Of a stretch of DNA of 64,000 nucleotides, positions 1-10,541 are shown in pieces. Both the position numbers and the translations under genes were made by a program. Below the pieces are notes generated by a model that did not search any database, was not told where the DNA came from, and saw only the letters and a program-made list of their open reading frames with translations. Every line of letters starts with the position of its first letter. Positions within the stretch are counted from its first letter, which is position 1. This stretch comes from Nematopogon swammerdamellus (Eukaryota; Arthropoda; Insecta; Lepidoptera; Adelidae): the NCBI GenBank assembly GCA_946902875.1, contig OX336345.1, positions 9,021,395 through 9,085,394 on the forward strand, given 5' to 3'.

Positions 1-22
1 ATAATATTCGCCTAGCCCCGCT

Positions 23-188
23 GCTGCCCCCTCTCCCTCTCCCTCTCCCTCTCCCTCTCCCTCTCCCTCTCCCCCTCCCTCTCCCTCTCCCTCTCCCTCT
101 CCCTCTCCCTCTCCCTCTCCCTCTCTCTCTCCCTCTCCCTCTCCCTCTCTCTCTCTCTCTCTCCCTCCCCTCCGCCTTCCCTCCCCCT
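23..188. repeat. CCCTCT microsatellite
   Basis: Nearly pure CCCTCT hexamer run, with a few CTCTCT and CCCCCT variants. The complementary strand reads as an uninterrupted Arg-Glu/Gly-Glu frame, which is a product of the repeat and not a gene. Confidence 0.95.
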
Positions 189-200
189 CCCCATCATTTA

Positions 201-456
201 ATCCTAAGATCTAATTTTGAAATCATCCCCTATTTTAATTTAAGGGTTGATTTAACTAAAACGCTGAAACACGTAATTCTTTATTTCATACCGAAAGCCT
301 AAATATGAATCGTTATATCCCTAACTTGAGAAATGATGGGTTCCCCATACAAACGTTCATCCCCTATTTCACCCCCTTAAGGGTTGTTTTTTGAGACAAA
401 AGGTAGCCTATGTCCTTCCTCAGGATGCAATTCAGCTCCGTACAAAATTTTATAAA
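201..456 (+). repeat. 256-bp tandem-duplicated interspersed repeat, copy 1
   Basis: A block beginning near CTAATTTTGAAATCATCCCC recurs with a 256-base offset at 467. The copies are nearly identical through the TTGAGAAATGATGGGTTCCC and GAGACAAAAGGTA segments. Copy 1 runs on into GCCTATGTCCTTCCTCAGG, so it keeps the uninterrupted version of the site where a LINE sits in copy 2. Confidence 0.85.
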
Positions 457-661
457 ATCCTAAAATCTAATTTTGAAATCATCCCCTATTGTAATTTAAG
501 GGTTGATTTAGCAAAAACGCTGAAACACGTAATTCTTTATTTCATACCAAAAGCCTAAATATGAATCGTTATATCCCTAACTTGAGAAATGATGGGTTCC
601 CCATACAAACTTTCATCCCCTATTTCACCCTCTTAAGGGTTGTTTTTTGAGACAAAAGGTA
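457..661 (+). repeat. 256-bp repeat, copy 2, left part
   Basis: Second tandem copy, interrupted after GAGACAAAAGGTA at about 661 by a minus-strand LINE. The continuation resumes at about 1920. Confidence 0.85.
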
Positions 662-1921
662 AATCAAAAATCAAAATCAAAATCATTTATTCAGTGATAT
701 CATAAAAATTAACATAGTGTAAGTATATAATTTTTGTTTCTTTTCACTTCGTCATATTAATACTTCTATAAAAAATTTGAATTGATAATTCAATAAAATT
801 AAAATTAAACATTAAAAACAATATAAAAAATTAAAAAGTCATTAGGTTAAATTAAACATTAAAAGCAATATAAAAATTAAATAAATTAGGTATTAAAAAC
901 ATTATTATTATCATTTCTGCTATTTTGTCTTATATATCTAACTTAAAATATGTCATGTCATAAAACGTTTTATTTAAGAGCCATTTATGGAGTTTCTTTT
1001 TAAAAGTGACTTCGCTCTCCTCTCTTTGCAGTTCAAGGGGCAGTTTGTTATAAATGCTAGCCGCCTTGAATTTTAAGCTTTTTTGGAATTTCGTGGTGCT
1101 GTGGCTTGGCATTTGAAGTAGTTGCTTGTGCCTGGTGGTGTAGGTGTGTGTGCGTGCGTTATATTCTGAGCCGTTACACCTCGCAAACAGCGCGACTTTC
1201 TTCACATAAGCATCGTACATCGTTAGCATCTTTAGCTTTTTAAATATTGGTGTGCAGTGGTCGTCCCACGCTGATTTGTTTATTATTCGTACTGCACGTT
1301 TTTGCAGTACGAATATGTTGTGGGCGTCGCCTGCTACTCCCCAGAATTCCAACCCGAATATCATTGTGGAGTAGAAATAGCCGTAATATGCGTTTATCAT
1401 TGTTTTTATGTCACATGATTGGGCCAGAATTCTGAGACAGTAGCATGCTTTGCTCAATTTGGCACAAACACTGTCGATGTGGTCCGAGTACCTGAGGTTA
1501 TTGTCGAGCGTAAGACCTAGGAATTTATGGGAGTTTTGGAACTTGATGACATCGCCGAAATGTCGAACACACATATTATTTCCTAAATCTTCTCTATTGA
1601 TTATCGTGAAATGCACACATCCTGTTTTTGATTTATTCATCAGTAGCTTGTTTGCTGTGAACCAGTCGAATAAAGCTATTAAGCAGTATTCTAACTTGTT
1701 TAGCAATTCAGTTTGATCTTTTGCTTTAACAATTGCATTGGCATCGTCTGCGTACAATATTAGTAATGCGCATTTTATTGCATTCGGTAAATCATTAATG
1801 AAAAGTAAGAATAGTAGTGTCGACAATATGGAACCTTGTGGAACGCCGTATGTTATTTTAAAGGGTGCCGAGATTGAATCCGACAGTTCGAGGTCATGCA
1901 TGCTTTTTACTGATACTATGC
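661..1921 (-). mobile_element. 5'-truncated LINE inserted in the 256-bp repeat
   Basis: The 3' end lies at the left, with a TTTTGAT-type short-repeat tail (ATCAAAA on the plus strand, 661-690). A 3' UTR follows, then RT-coding sequence up to about 1921. The host repeat is interrupted exactly at the LINE boundaries. No long target-site duplication is visible, at most a few bases. Confidence 0.85.
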
Positions 1922-1949
1922 CTATGTCCTTCCTCAGGATCCAATTCAT
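930..1949 (-). CDS. LINE reverse transcriptase, C-terminal part
   Basis: Open frame of 339 codons carrying the central and C-terminal half of a non-LTR reverse transcriptase. Near the start is YGVPQGSIL (fingers/palm), then the catalytic YADD box near residue 67, then FLGLTLDNNLRYSDHI and a thumb/C-terminal region ending in KKLHKWLL. This is a Jockey/CR1-type layout; the exact clade cannot be fixed by eye. The N-terminal endonuclease and early RT motifs are missing, so the copy is 5'-truncated. The first ten or so residues come from the flanking repeat, so the apparent start codon is not the element's own. The frame is open to its stop, which suggests a fairly young insertion. Confidence 0.8.
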   Translation of the reverse strand: MNWILRKDIGIVSVKSMHDLELSDSISAPFKITYGVPQGSILSTLLFLLFINDLPNAIKCALLILYADDANAIVKAKDQTELLNKLEYCLIALFDWFTANKLLMNKSKTGCVHFTIINREDLGNNMCVRHFGDVIKFQNSHKFLGLTLDNNLRYSDHIDSVCAKLSKACYCLRILAQSCDIKTMINAYYGYFYSTMIFGLEFWGVAGDAHNIFVLQKRAVRIINKSAWDDHCTPIFKKLKMLTMYDAYVKKVALFARCNGSEYNARTHTYTTRHKQLLQMPSHSTTKFQKSLKFKAASIYNKLPLELQREESEVTFKKKLHKWLLNKTFYDMTYFKLDI

Positions 1950-2075
1950 CTCCGTGCAATATCTTATCGAAATCCGTTCAGCGGTTTAGGCGTGAAAAGG
2001 TAACAGACAGACAGACAGACAGACAGACAACACAGTTACTTTCGAATTTATAATATTAGTATGGATAGTATGGAT
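1922..2075 (+). repeat. 256-bp repeat, copy 2, right part with (CAGA)n tail
   Basis: Resumes at GCCTATGTCCTTCCTCAGG and ends with ATCCGTTCAGCGGTTTAGG, a CAGA run (2006-2030) and ATAATATTAGTATGGAT. This tail is common in lepidopteran interspersed repeats. Confidence 0.75.
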
Positions 2076-2800
2076 TGTAAAACGTGTGCCTTCCTGTAAT
2101 GATTAACTTGGAAACGGTTGATTGACGTATTTTTCCATAAACTTTTGCCGATGGAGCGGCCGATATCGGCCGCTTTATACATTAATTAAATTTGGTACAG
2201 TTGATTCAGCAATTACTTCGAAAAGTCAAAGTGGTGATTCAAATAAACCATTGAGTGTGCTATATTTTGAAATAATCAAGATACATTTAAGTGGCGGTCA
2301 ATTCGAAAAATTTATCTCATTTTATTTTCAAAACATTACAAACATCAAAATTAAAATTTAATCATCGTTACAATTTTGGTAGTCATTGGTGAATCAAACT
2401 TTGTGCGAAACCAACGAAATCGAATTCAATCCGGTGGTGGTCTGGCGCTGGCGACGTTTTTCGGGCTAACATAGTAATCCTTCACCGAAGTGAAAAGCAG
2501 GGAAGTGTCAGAATTGCTTCTGGCATGTTTATTTATTGATTCGGGGAGTTAGGGCGCGGGGTCGCGAAGTTCCCTGTTGAATCGCCAAAGAATTCAAAAC
2601 GATAGACGTCTGCTTCGACTTGGGCGACTTTCACGAGGTGAGGTGGATTTGCCTGTTTCGAGCAGCTTTGGTCTGTAGGCATAGCCACACCTTTAAAAAA
2701 AAATTCTTTGTCACACTTGAGGACTCAAGTGTTTTTATCAACATGCATGTTAAAAGCAGTTCCATGTATACTATGTGCATTTATAGGTTACTAGCTGTGC
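2076..2800. other. unassigned sequence with one donor-like site
   Basis: No gene recognised. A GC-richer patch at 2415-2640 ends in CACGAG followed by GTGAGG, which resembles a splice donor, so a non-coding first exon is possible. No supporting open frame or promoter is seen. Confidence 0.3.
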
Positions 2801-2801
2801 C

Positions 2802-2835
2802 CGCTGCTCCGCTCGCGGTAAAGTACATAGGTTAA
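2802..2835 (+). repeat. interspersed-repeat end motif
   Basis: ACTAGCTGTGCCCGCTGCTC resembles the CTAGCT(G/T)..CCCGCG..CTCCGCTCGC boundary common to many lepidopteran repeats. Related motifs occur at 9979 and 20530, and inverted at about 35895-35925. Confidence 0.6.
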
Positions 2836-2883
2836 TTAGTAAATCAGATTTAAACCTAAATATGATAATAAACGATCGCTTCT

Positions 2884-3305
2884 TTATAGCTTTTACCCGG
2901 AGTCGCCTTAGTTTCCGAGCCCGAAGGCCGAGCTGTGCTCAGATAAACGGTATGCTCTGTCAAACAAACTAAGGGCCAGGCCGAAGGCCGAGCTCCGTTC
3001 ACGTAAACGATATAGGTAATTTCTCGAAGAAAGTAAGTCTATAAGAGCGAGGCTGACGGTCGGGTTGCGTTCGCGTAAACATATATCCTTTCTCTAAGTC
3101 AATAAGAGCGAGCCGACCTGTGTTAAGGTTAACGTTATATATTTTCTCGAAACTGCAAGTTACTAAGAAAGCGTTCAGACCACTAAGGGAGAGGCTGAAG
3201 GCCGAGCTGCGTTCAGGTAGACGATATACTTTCTCGGAGAAAGCAAGTCACTAAGGGCGAGGCCGAGCTGCGTTCAGATTAACGATATGCTTTCCCGAAA
3301 ACAGT
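2884..3305 (+). repeat. degenerate ~60-75 bp tandem repeat
   Basis: Roughly six units built from GAGGCCGAAGGCCGAGCTGC, GTTCAGGTAAACGATAT and TTTCTCGAAGAAAG-type segments, separated by AAGTCACTAAGGGC. Divergence is high. Single unit-like pieces recur near 44795 (inverted), 46195 and 46588. Confidence 0.75.
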
Positions 3306-3522
3306 ACTGCAAAAACTTAATAAACTTATTCGCCGCCTACGACTTGTACGGGAAGAGATGCAGTGGGCCTATTCTTTTGAAGTACCGGATTCAGATGACG
3401 ATATGCGATGCAATAGCGGTTCGATTATTTCGAATTCCTTGATTGCTGGCGACGAGTGTTGCGCCACGCACGGACCCGTGACCAGCGACAAATGTATCTA
3501 TCTGCTGCTCAAATCTAAATAA
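3256..3522 (+). CDS. small unidentified ORF (possible terminal exon or TE remnant)
   Basis: Open frame of 88 codons with no stop, ending TAA at 3520. The first third lies in the flanking tandem repeat. The non-repeat part reads LNKLIRRLRLVREEMQ, an acidic PDSDDD stretch, a Cys pair and a C-terminus LLLKSK. An internal ATG at 3358 would give 54 residues. An AATAAA motif overlaps the stop codon. The residue mix (basic amphipathic start, acidic middle) looks more protein-like than most chance frames here. No family is recognised and no convincing splice acceptor is seen. It could be a transposon remnant. Confidence 0.25.
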
Positions 3523-3690
3523 ACCTCGTCGCCTTGTGTGATTAATCATATCGCTGAATATTTTATTCTAGATAGCGTGCTTTCAGTGTTGGGCCACTTG
3601 TCTAAACATTTTTCATCACTTGTATGTACTAACTGATTTTAGATGGGCCTATTGGTAATTTTTTATTTATCTTTGTAATGAACGAACTAC

Positions 3691-4268
3691 ATGTGGCGCC
3701 GTTGCGGCCGAGCCACTCATAAGGTGTCTGACGACGCCAACGGACATTCGTTCCTATGCGGGAGTTGTGAATACTATGCCGGCCTGACAGGTGCATATTC
3801 CTGACAGGTTATATATATTGGAAGGAGCCGAGACTGTAACTTGGGGGCAGGGAGACCGTTCCAGAGTTTACCGGTTCTGCAGAGGAAAGATCTGCACAAC
3901 AGATTGGTATGCATCCGCGGTAAATCCAGCGCGTAGGTATGCAAGGGGACAGCGGGTACGCGTCAAACGACTCCTCCGAATACTCCCCATGGATAAGCGA
4001 TAGATAGGGTGCTGACATCCCTACGGAGTTGCAGTGGTTTTAGATCGCGGGACACTTCTGGGTCACCCACTACACAAACTCGACGCTGCGCTGGATTGAG
4101 TACAGAAGCGCAAGCTGGCATTTAGCAGAGCTATCCCACAAGTGTGAGGGGTACTCCAAGCAGGGCCTAATGTGCGATATAAACAAAAGCAGCTTTTGGC
4201 CCAGTGTGAAGTACCGTCGTACCTTATTGAGTACGTACGCCAAGATTTTTGGGCCTGGCCTTGCCCTC
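3691..4268 (-). pseudogene. LINE C-terminal fragment (family L1x)
   Basis: Read on the minus strand, 4268-4070 encodes SHIRPCLEYPSHLWDSSAK, the start of the post-RT region typical of Jockey/CR1-type LINEs. Then 4018-3809 encodes the C-terminal pattern HGEYSEESFDA...YSLGSF. The two parts are in different frames, so the copy is broken. The same C-terminus recurs at 41532-41812, 47650-48345, 49697-50045, 50155-50390 and 61776-61889; together these are called family L1x here. The 5' end is missing. Confidence 0.75.
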
Positions 4269-4474
4269 ATTATGAAGTAATGGTTTTAAAAACCTTAGAT
4301 ATAAAAATTGATCTATATTATTCAGATAAAAGGTAAGTCTGGGTCTAGTTGGCCAACATAATTTAATTGTGTTCAAATATTTAAATGTGAATGTTAATAA
4401 TAGTAATATGTGAATTAACCTCTTATTAATATAATAATAATAATGAATTAAACTGTTATTAATAGTAATTGTAC
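4269..4474. other. AT-rich spacer
   Basis: TAATAATAATAAT-rich stretch with no recognised feature. Confidence 0.5.
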
Positions 4475-4795
4475 TGTGAGGGGCCGGTACTTGAAAAGAA
4501 TAGCCCCACTCCATCTCTCCCCGTGCATGCCGTAAAAGGCGACTAAGGAATAAGGACAAGAAGCCGTACTAAAGGGCGACAGGATAGCCACCTCTCACCT
4601 TGGCGCGGTCCTTCCACCGAGTTATTCAGCAGGTGTGTCTTCGTGCCTAACTTGCTGCTTGATAGTTATCATGTCCTAATACTTTGCTAAACGCGGTGGT
4701 CGGTGTTATTCTGTAATTTACCAGAGTTCTTGCAGCACAACACCGTTTACTTTGTTTACACCGATTGTCGGCATACGGTGTGTGGTATGTAGGTA
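4475..4795 (+). repeat. SINE-like family C, copy 1
   Basis: Dispersed repeat of about 320 bp: GGCCGGTACTTGAAAAGAATAG, CATGCCGTAAAAGGCGACTAAGG, CCACCTCTCACCTTGGC, then GTCGGTGTT...TTACCAGAGTTCTTGCAGC and GATTGTCGGCATACGGTGTG. Homologous copies are at 8508, 17728, 30940 (partial) and 46698, all on the plus strand. There is no coding capacity. Confidence 0.8.
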
Positions 4796-5216
4796 ATTGA
4801 ATGCAATTGGAAATAAATTCATTTATTACACATATCATAGTTCTGATTAACATGTTGAAAGAAACATTTCATATATTATTTTTATTTCAATACGTTATAA
4901 TATTTTTATAATAAATGTTGTTTTACGTACATGCCTACATAAAAGTGTACATAGATCGTTTTGGAATGAAAATGAAAGTGAGCTTGCTTCATCCGACCTG
5001 AGAGAAGAGTGTGGTGAACGTACGGACTAATGTCAGATGAATGTTGTGGAGTATCTCGCAGTGACGGGCAGGGCCAGGACATTAGGCCGTGTTGGTGTTT
5101 CGTTGACAGCTGAGACACTCCCTTTCGATGTTCACTGCACTGCACGAGACATCACCACAATCGAACACATGACATGCAAGAGTGTTCAATTTCATAATAC
5201 CTAGCTAGATGTTGAA
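4796..5216. other. unassigned sequence
   Basis: AT-rich with no convincing ORF or repeat family. Confidence 0.4.
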
Positions 5217-5512
5217 ATTAATTGAAATACGGTTCTTCCTTATAGATGGCACTGCTGAACAGGACATAACAAAAAAAAAATATAATGATTTTTATTAAGC
5301 TTTTTAAAAAAAAAAACACATGCAAATCGGTCCACTTTTTAAGATAAAAACAGCTAAGAACCATCACGAAAACATGCTTCCTAATAAAAAAACCGCATCC
5401 AAATCGGTCAATCCGTTTGGGAGCTACGATGCCACAGGCAGACACACACATACACACACACACACGTCAAACACCCCTCCGTTTTTTTCGTCGGGGGTTA
5501 AAAATAGCGCAA
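5217..5512 (+). repeat. interspersed repeat ending in GTCGGGGGTTAAAAA
   Basis: Contains GCAAATCGGTCCACTTTTTA, CAATCCGTTTGGGAGCTACG, a CACACA run and a GTCGGGGGTTAAAAA end. The same order of blocks is found at 17340-17632, so these are two members of one family. Confidence 0.7.
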
Positions 5513-7261
5513 ACTATAAGCGAAGTAAAGTTTTAGTAATGTTAAGTGTAATTTTGGGAACACGGAATGCTTACAGTTAAGACTTACAGTTAACTTATGT
5601 ACATTTGAAACGTTTTCTCACTTTCCTCTTTAATAATAAGTGTTCAATAAACTGCAAGGCGCGAGGCGCGAATGTCACACCTCGTAATTTGTGTGTAATA
5701 TATATCGTGTATGTCAGCAAAGTATTCGAATAAACGAGATAAGGCATTTTGGGGAATTAGCCTCGGGAATGTAATACGCTGCTCCACTGACAGGCGCGTT
5801 TTACTCGCGGTGAGATTGATAATGCTCGATGGGGGATCTCTATGTAATCCCATCAGGCCGATGTCAAAGAAATGAAATAATAAGAAACAGAACAATGTCG
5901 TATCTACTACATAGCACACATTTTACCTTGTTGCTACATCTACATGACGACGCTTTTAATCAGCCAGACGCAGCCCCGTATCTTCGATTTTTTGGAGCCT
6001 GAACCAAAACTTAGAACTGCCGTCCTCGCCAATCCTCCTGTCCTCATCAAGCTAAGCTTTTTTTTTCAATAAACACGGATATATTTAATATAACGGATAT
6101 ATTAAAATAGTTTTTGGTTTATGATAAAACGTGAAATCCTTGTATACTATGAAGTTATTTAACAAAATTTTCGCAACACAATGCACATGACAATCAAGAA
6201 CTTTCAAATGTAATTAATATACATGAAACGTACATACATAAAACGCCAAAATATGCAAAGAAATAATTGAAATCTAATAAAAAAAAAATTTTAGTAAACA
6301 TGGCCTAAACCTAAGACTGAAAGCTTTCAAAATATTGTCGACTGGCTGTGACACGCCGGCTCTGCTCGAGGCATTTTCGGACTTAGAAGGTTACGAAACA
6401 ATGCTTTTGTATTAAAAAAAAATTTTTTTTTAGATATGCAGAAGCCATTGCGTATTTTTGTTTTATTAACTCAACATTTCCGTTATACACCATTTTCAAA
6501 TATACCTAAGAAATAACGCAGCGTACGTTAGTACCTATTTATTTTGTTAGTGACATCGTCGTATTCAACCCAAGCTTTGCGCACGCTATTCGTTCACTGC
6601 TCACTGATCAATCCACAGAAGAAATTTCGCTATAATCTATATCCGTTCCGATGTCAGATTCTATGACAACTTTATGTTAATCTGTTCAGATTAACTATAG
6701 ATTATGGATTAGACAGAAATAAACTTTGCATTTTATAATTTAATTAAAAGATATAGATTTGTGTGGCTACTGTACTGATCCTAGATGTCCACGAGACGAA
6801 CGAAACGAAAATGTTTTATTCCTCATTTTCGGAGCGACGTGTTTTTTTTGGCTGACCCGAGTGTTTGTTATTCCTCTGGCCAAAAAAACTCAACTCGAAA
6901 AAGGGAAGGCGGGTCCGCGTCGAGCTTTAAAAATAATTACTGCCGCCTGGAAACCGAATACTTTTTGGTGTTTCTATTCGGCAAACTTTTTAAGATGATT
7001 TCACATATTATTCCTTTATGCACTGAATGATCAAGAATACCTCATATGGTCTGTGAGTATATATTAATTTTTTTTGACAACGAATGTCCCCTCTCAAACT
7101 GTGTAGATAATATATGTTATTGCTGACACTGAGCAGGTAAATAAATATTTCAATTAAATATTTTTGTAGTGTTAGATTAATACAGTTTCGACAAGTGGAA
7201 TTTACTGAAAACTCATAGACTAGTTTATCGTGCAAAGTAAGGTTACCGTTAATAAACACTC
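5513..7261. other. unassigned AT-rich sequence
   Basis: No gene recognised. Open frames at 6759-7030 and 5644-5919 show no family motif. Poly(A)/poly(T) runs occur at 6061 and 6413-6432. Confidence 0.5.
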
Positions 7262-7264
7262 GGC

Positions 7265-7340
7265 TGCCAGACACTTGTCTGGTAGCCAAGTGGTTAAGGG
7301 ACCGGGCTCTCATGCGAGAGTTCCAAGTTTCGAATCCCAA
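7265..7340 (+). repeat. tRNA-like SINE head fragment
   Basis: GTAGCCAAGTGG (A-box-like), CTCTCATGCGAGAG and TTTCGAATCCC (B-box-like) are spaced as in the head of SINE family A. No SINE body follows; it runs straight into a different repeat. It is not a functional tRNA gene because no matching acceptor stem is visible. Confidence 0.55.
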
Positions 7341-7349
7341 AAGGTTTTC

Positions 7350-7462
7350 TTTTAGGGTTCCGTAGCCAGATATTCTGGCAGGGACCCTAATAAAATCGGT
7401 CACGTGTCTGTACGTCCGTTCTTCCATCCGTCTGTTCGTCCGTCCGTCCGTCCGTCCCACGC
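7350..7462 (+). repeat. GGTTCCGTA-type repeat fragment with (TCCG)n
   Basis: AGGGTTCCGTAGCC...GGGACCCTAAT followed by a TCCGTCCGTC run. This belongs to the large 'gggttccgta ... gtctgtctgtc' repeat group, also seen at 18480, 34530, 43255, 44560, 45660, 48725 and 51774. Confidence 0.65.
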
Positions 7463-7568
7463 GTTGTCCGAGGTGATCACTCCGGAACGTGAAGTTCAAT
7501 AAATATAACAAAAACTAATGAAGTAGTACATTTAATTCTTACTGTATGAAAACGATTATGAAGTTTTA

Positions 7569-7966
7569 GCAGCGGGTGGCGGAGTGGTTTGGGCAACGGC
7601 TTCTCATGCGAGAGGTAAGAGGTGCGAATCCGGTCGGTGCGTACCAATGATTTTTTTCTGACAAAAAAAATTACGTGCATACCGCTGCTACTTCACCGTT
7701 TGGAACCGGTGTAAAACTGTAGGTCCCTTCCCTAGCCCCTTACTAGGTGGTAGGCTCAAATTGTAGCCGACTGGGTTGATACCACCGTAGTGGATGTAAG
7801 ATGACCGCATAGCAGCCTCGGTTGTGTTCTCCTCTAGTCCAGTATAGCCAGCAATCTAGGGAAGTCTCCGGTATGGCACCTACCTTCTCGGCGGTGATAT
7901 TGGCTGGTCGGAGCATGTGCTTTGGCCCCTCCGACTCAGCCACCCATACCGGATTACATAAAAACA
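7569..7966 (+). mobile_element. SINE family A, complete copy
   Basis: tRNA-derived head with an A box (GTGGCGGAGTGGTT) and a B box (GTGCGAATCC), ending in a CCA-like GTACCA. The body carries AACCGGTGTAAAACTGTAGG, GGTAGGCTCAAATTGTAGCC, CCTCTAGTCCAGTATAGCC and GAGCATGTGCTTTGGCCCC, and ends in an A-rich tail. Pol III transcribed and LINE-mobilised by analogy with other SINEs. Other copies: 31142, 37690, 47706, and broken ones at 44980, 46230 and 61640. Confidence 0.85.
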
Positions 7967-8340
7967 AAATACGGTTAGTACCTAACCGTACCGTCGCTTC
8001 GATTTCGCCACGTGTAATGTCCTGTGTAACGGTATCTATTAATTTAGTAACTAGTACATAACTTGAACAAACATCTGTAACTTGAAGCTATTCTGTGCTT
8101 GAAGTATAATATTTATACAGTTGAGCAAAATAGTAGGGTAAGGACTAATCTATTGTTTTATTAAACGAGTCGACTTGAAGATTTGAATCAACAAACAAAT
8201 TGCCTCAAAACCACTGTAACTCGAGTTGCTCGTTATTTCTGCGACATTAGAGCTTGCTGGACAAAAAGTTAATGTAGGGAGGGCGCCTCCCCCGCACGCC
8301 CTGCGCGACCGCCCGCCTTGACGCATCGCGACCTCCGCCC
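7967..8340. other. unassigned; GC-rich patch at 8278-8343
   Basis: Mostly AT-rich, then a CpG-rich stretch immediately before a TATA-like motif. Confidence 0.4.
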
Positions 8341-8344
8341 ACAC

Positions 8345-8351
8345 CATATAA
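8345..8351 (+). promoter_or_regulatory. possible TATA box
   Basis: TATAAAT follows a CpG-rich patch and lies about 66 bases before ATGTATGTGGTAGGAGTGCC. This spacing is seen in small insect genes with a short signal-peptide first exon. The frame closes after 12 codons unless spliced, and no second exon is recognised. Confidence 0.2.
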
Positions 8352-8507
8352 ATCAGAAGGGTGCCTTCGTATATTTACACTGCATTCGGGTTAAAAAATA
8401 AATTTCGAAAATGTATGTGGTAGGAGTGCCAGTCTTACTCGCAGTGTAGGGGTCAGAGGTTGGCTTCAATTACATATTATTTTTACACATAATTTTTTCA
8501 AGTTACG

Positions 8508-8832
8508 GTCTCCTGTACCGTGTAGGGCAGGTACTTAAAGGAATAGCTCCACTGCATCTGTCCCCGTGCATGTCGTAAAAGGCGACTAAGTAATAAAGGC
8601 GAGATGCCGTGCTAAAGGGCGACATACTAGCCACCTCTCACTCTGGCCCGATCCTTCGACCGAGTCATGCAGCAGGTGGGTCTTCGACCTTACTTGCTGC
8701 ATATATCTTGTACGTATACTTTGCGAAACGTGGTGGGCGGTGTTGTGCTGTAATTTACAAGAGTCCTTGCAGCACAACCCCGATTACTCTGTTTACCCCG
8801 ATTATCGGAATAATTCGTGTGGTATATACGAG
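8508..8832 (+). repeat. SINE-like family C, copy 2
   Basis: Collinear with 4475-4795: GGGCAGGTACTTAAAGG, CATGTCGTAAAAGGCGACTA, GAGTCATGCAGCAGGTGGG, GTTGTGCTGTAATTTACAAG. Confidence 0.8.
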
Positions 8833-9276
8833 CATGCAGTTACGGTTTCCTTTGTTAGTATAGTGGATAAGTTTGCATATTTTTAGCATTTTCTACTGAA
8901 TTAATGTATTTTCTTTATACGTATACTGGTAGGTATTGAAAACATTACCTATTATCTTTCCTTACGAAGTTATTTAGTTTTATTTATTTACAAAATATTC
9001 CTGTGCAAACCTAACAAACAGCAATCTAGTCCGTTTCCGTTACCAACAACAATAAACAACAAACATTGTGCAAGAAGTAAACGGTTCCAGTGTATCGGTT
9101 ATTGTCGCAAACTTGTGAATACCAACGGAACAAAGCGAAATAAATATCTGTGAATGGGCCTTCTCGCTTACACCACTACAAAGTGGCACGATGGATGAGT
9201 AGCAGGATCACAGAGCAAGAGCAAGAAGGTCGCCGGATGAATAGCTAGTTAAAATTGATTAAATATCATAATCTGT
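8833..9276. other. unassigned sequence
   Basis: No recognised feature. Confidence 0.4.
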
Positions 9277-9490
9277 TAGATAGATATGTAGATAGATAGA
9301 AAATGCTTTATTGCTCCTGTAAACATTAAACAGTAACAAGTACATTAGAAAATTTGCATAAGGTGCAAAGGCGGACTTATCCCTTACAGAGATTTCTTAC
9401 AGTAAACCTTTGGATGTTTGAGATTCGATAATATAGTGGAATGTAAGTAGGTAGTAGCACCAGTGTTGAGCGTGTGAATTGAAGATAAAA
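9277..9490 (-). mobile_element. LINE 3' tail (GATA tail)
   Basis: On the minus strand this is a LINE 3' UTR containing GGGATAAGTCCGCCTTTGCA and ending in a (TATC)n-type tail (TAGATAGATAG at 9288-9300 on plus). The same tail is found at 43620-43810 (+) and 49470-49620 (-). Confidence 0.65.
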
Positions 9491-10541
9491 TAATAATAAT
9501 AATACTTATTAACAATTACATATAAGTAAATTTTAGTTAAATACAAGCCATACGTTATATAATCATAATATGAATAGTGTGGATATAACTGACAGTTTTT
9601 TACTTACAGTAATCTTAAATGTTAGTATTTAGTTTTTTTATTTTATTTTTTTATTTATTTATTAGGTTAATTTTATCAATGTTATACATTGTTAGTTAGG
9701 TTTTAATTATTTAGTTATTAGTATTTATTTTTTATATTTGATGAAAATTAAATGGTCATTAACATTTCACTATTTAAAAAAGCTGACAACAACAAATAAA
9801 CAATTCATCACATTTAAAATGTATAAATTACTAAATATATAGAATATTATGTACAAATAAATATACATACATACATACATACATACTTGTCCATCCAGGA
9901 ATGAAACAAAAGTTGTTTTTTGTTTTTTAGGTTTTTAGGGGTCTGTTTACAGTAGCGATTTCCAAAAATTAATTTTTACTAGCTTTTCCCGTGGCTCCAC
10001 TCCGCGTCATTGTAGGATTATGCTTCGGAGTTAGATATTTCACGAACTATTTTATAGAACTAACTTTCATTCATACATAATTTTCATACATCTCTAACAA
10101 ATCAGCCAGCGTTAGTTGATGCCTGTGGCGAGGTTTCAGCCACTCGCGCTGAGTGTTCGCTCACTGCTCGTTCAGCCTCTTGAAGAAATATTATAATATC
10201 ATCATGATGATTATAGGTTTACCAGAATTTGATCGTAGGATCAAAAGAAAAATCTATTCATTTTCACATGTCAATGTGAACGCACACTTGTCAACTCTAC
10301 TTAATAACATTCTAAACACTGACTGACATACAACGCACAGCCTAAACCGGTCTAGAAGCGTGAAATTTTGCATACGCATTCCTTATATAACTTAGATAAG
10401 CACTAAGGCAGGACTTTTGAAAATTCATCCACTAGGGGGGTTAAATAGGGGATTATAATTTGTATTGAAGTTCGTCATTTTTGAAGTTAGAAATATGAAA
10501 ATTGGTGTATAGGCTTCTGTTTGTAAATAAACGTCACTGTA
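9491..10541. other. AT-rich sequence with minor repeats
   Basis: No gene recognised. Holds an ATAC microsatellite (9863-9887) and a repeat-end motif ACTAGCTTTTCCCGTGGCTC at 9979. Confidence 0.5.

Noticed and set aside
12..197. 61-codon minus-strand frame
   Set aside because: Pure Arg-Glu/Gly-Glu translation of the CCCTCT microsatellite.
1247..2053. Plus-strand frames opposite the LINE RT
   Set aside because: Shadows of the minus-strand RT frame with no motif of their own.
7569..7645. tRNA genes at SINE heads (also 31480, 37692, 47706)
   Set aside because: A and B boxes are present, but acceptor stems do not pair and each continues into the same SINE body.
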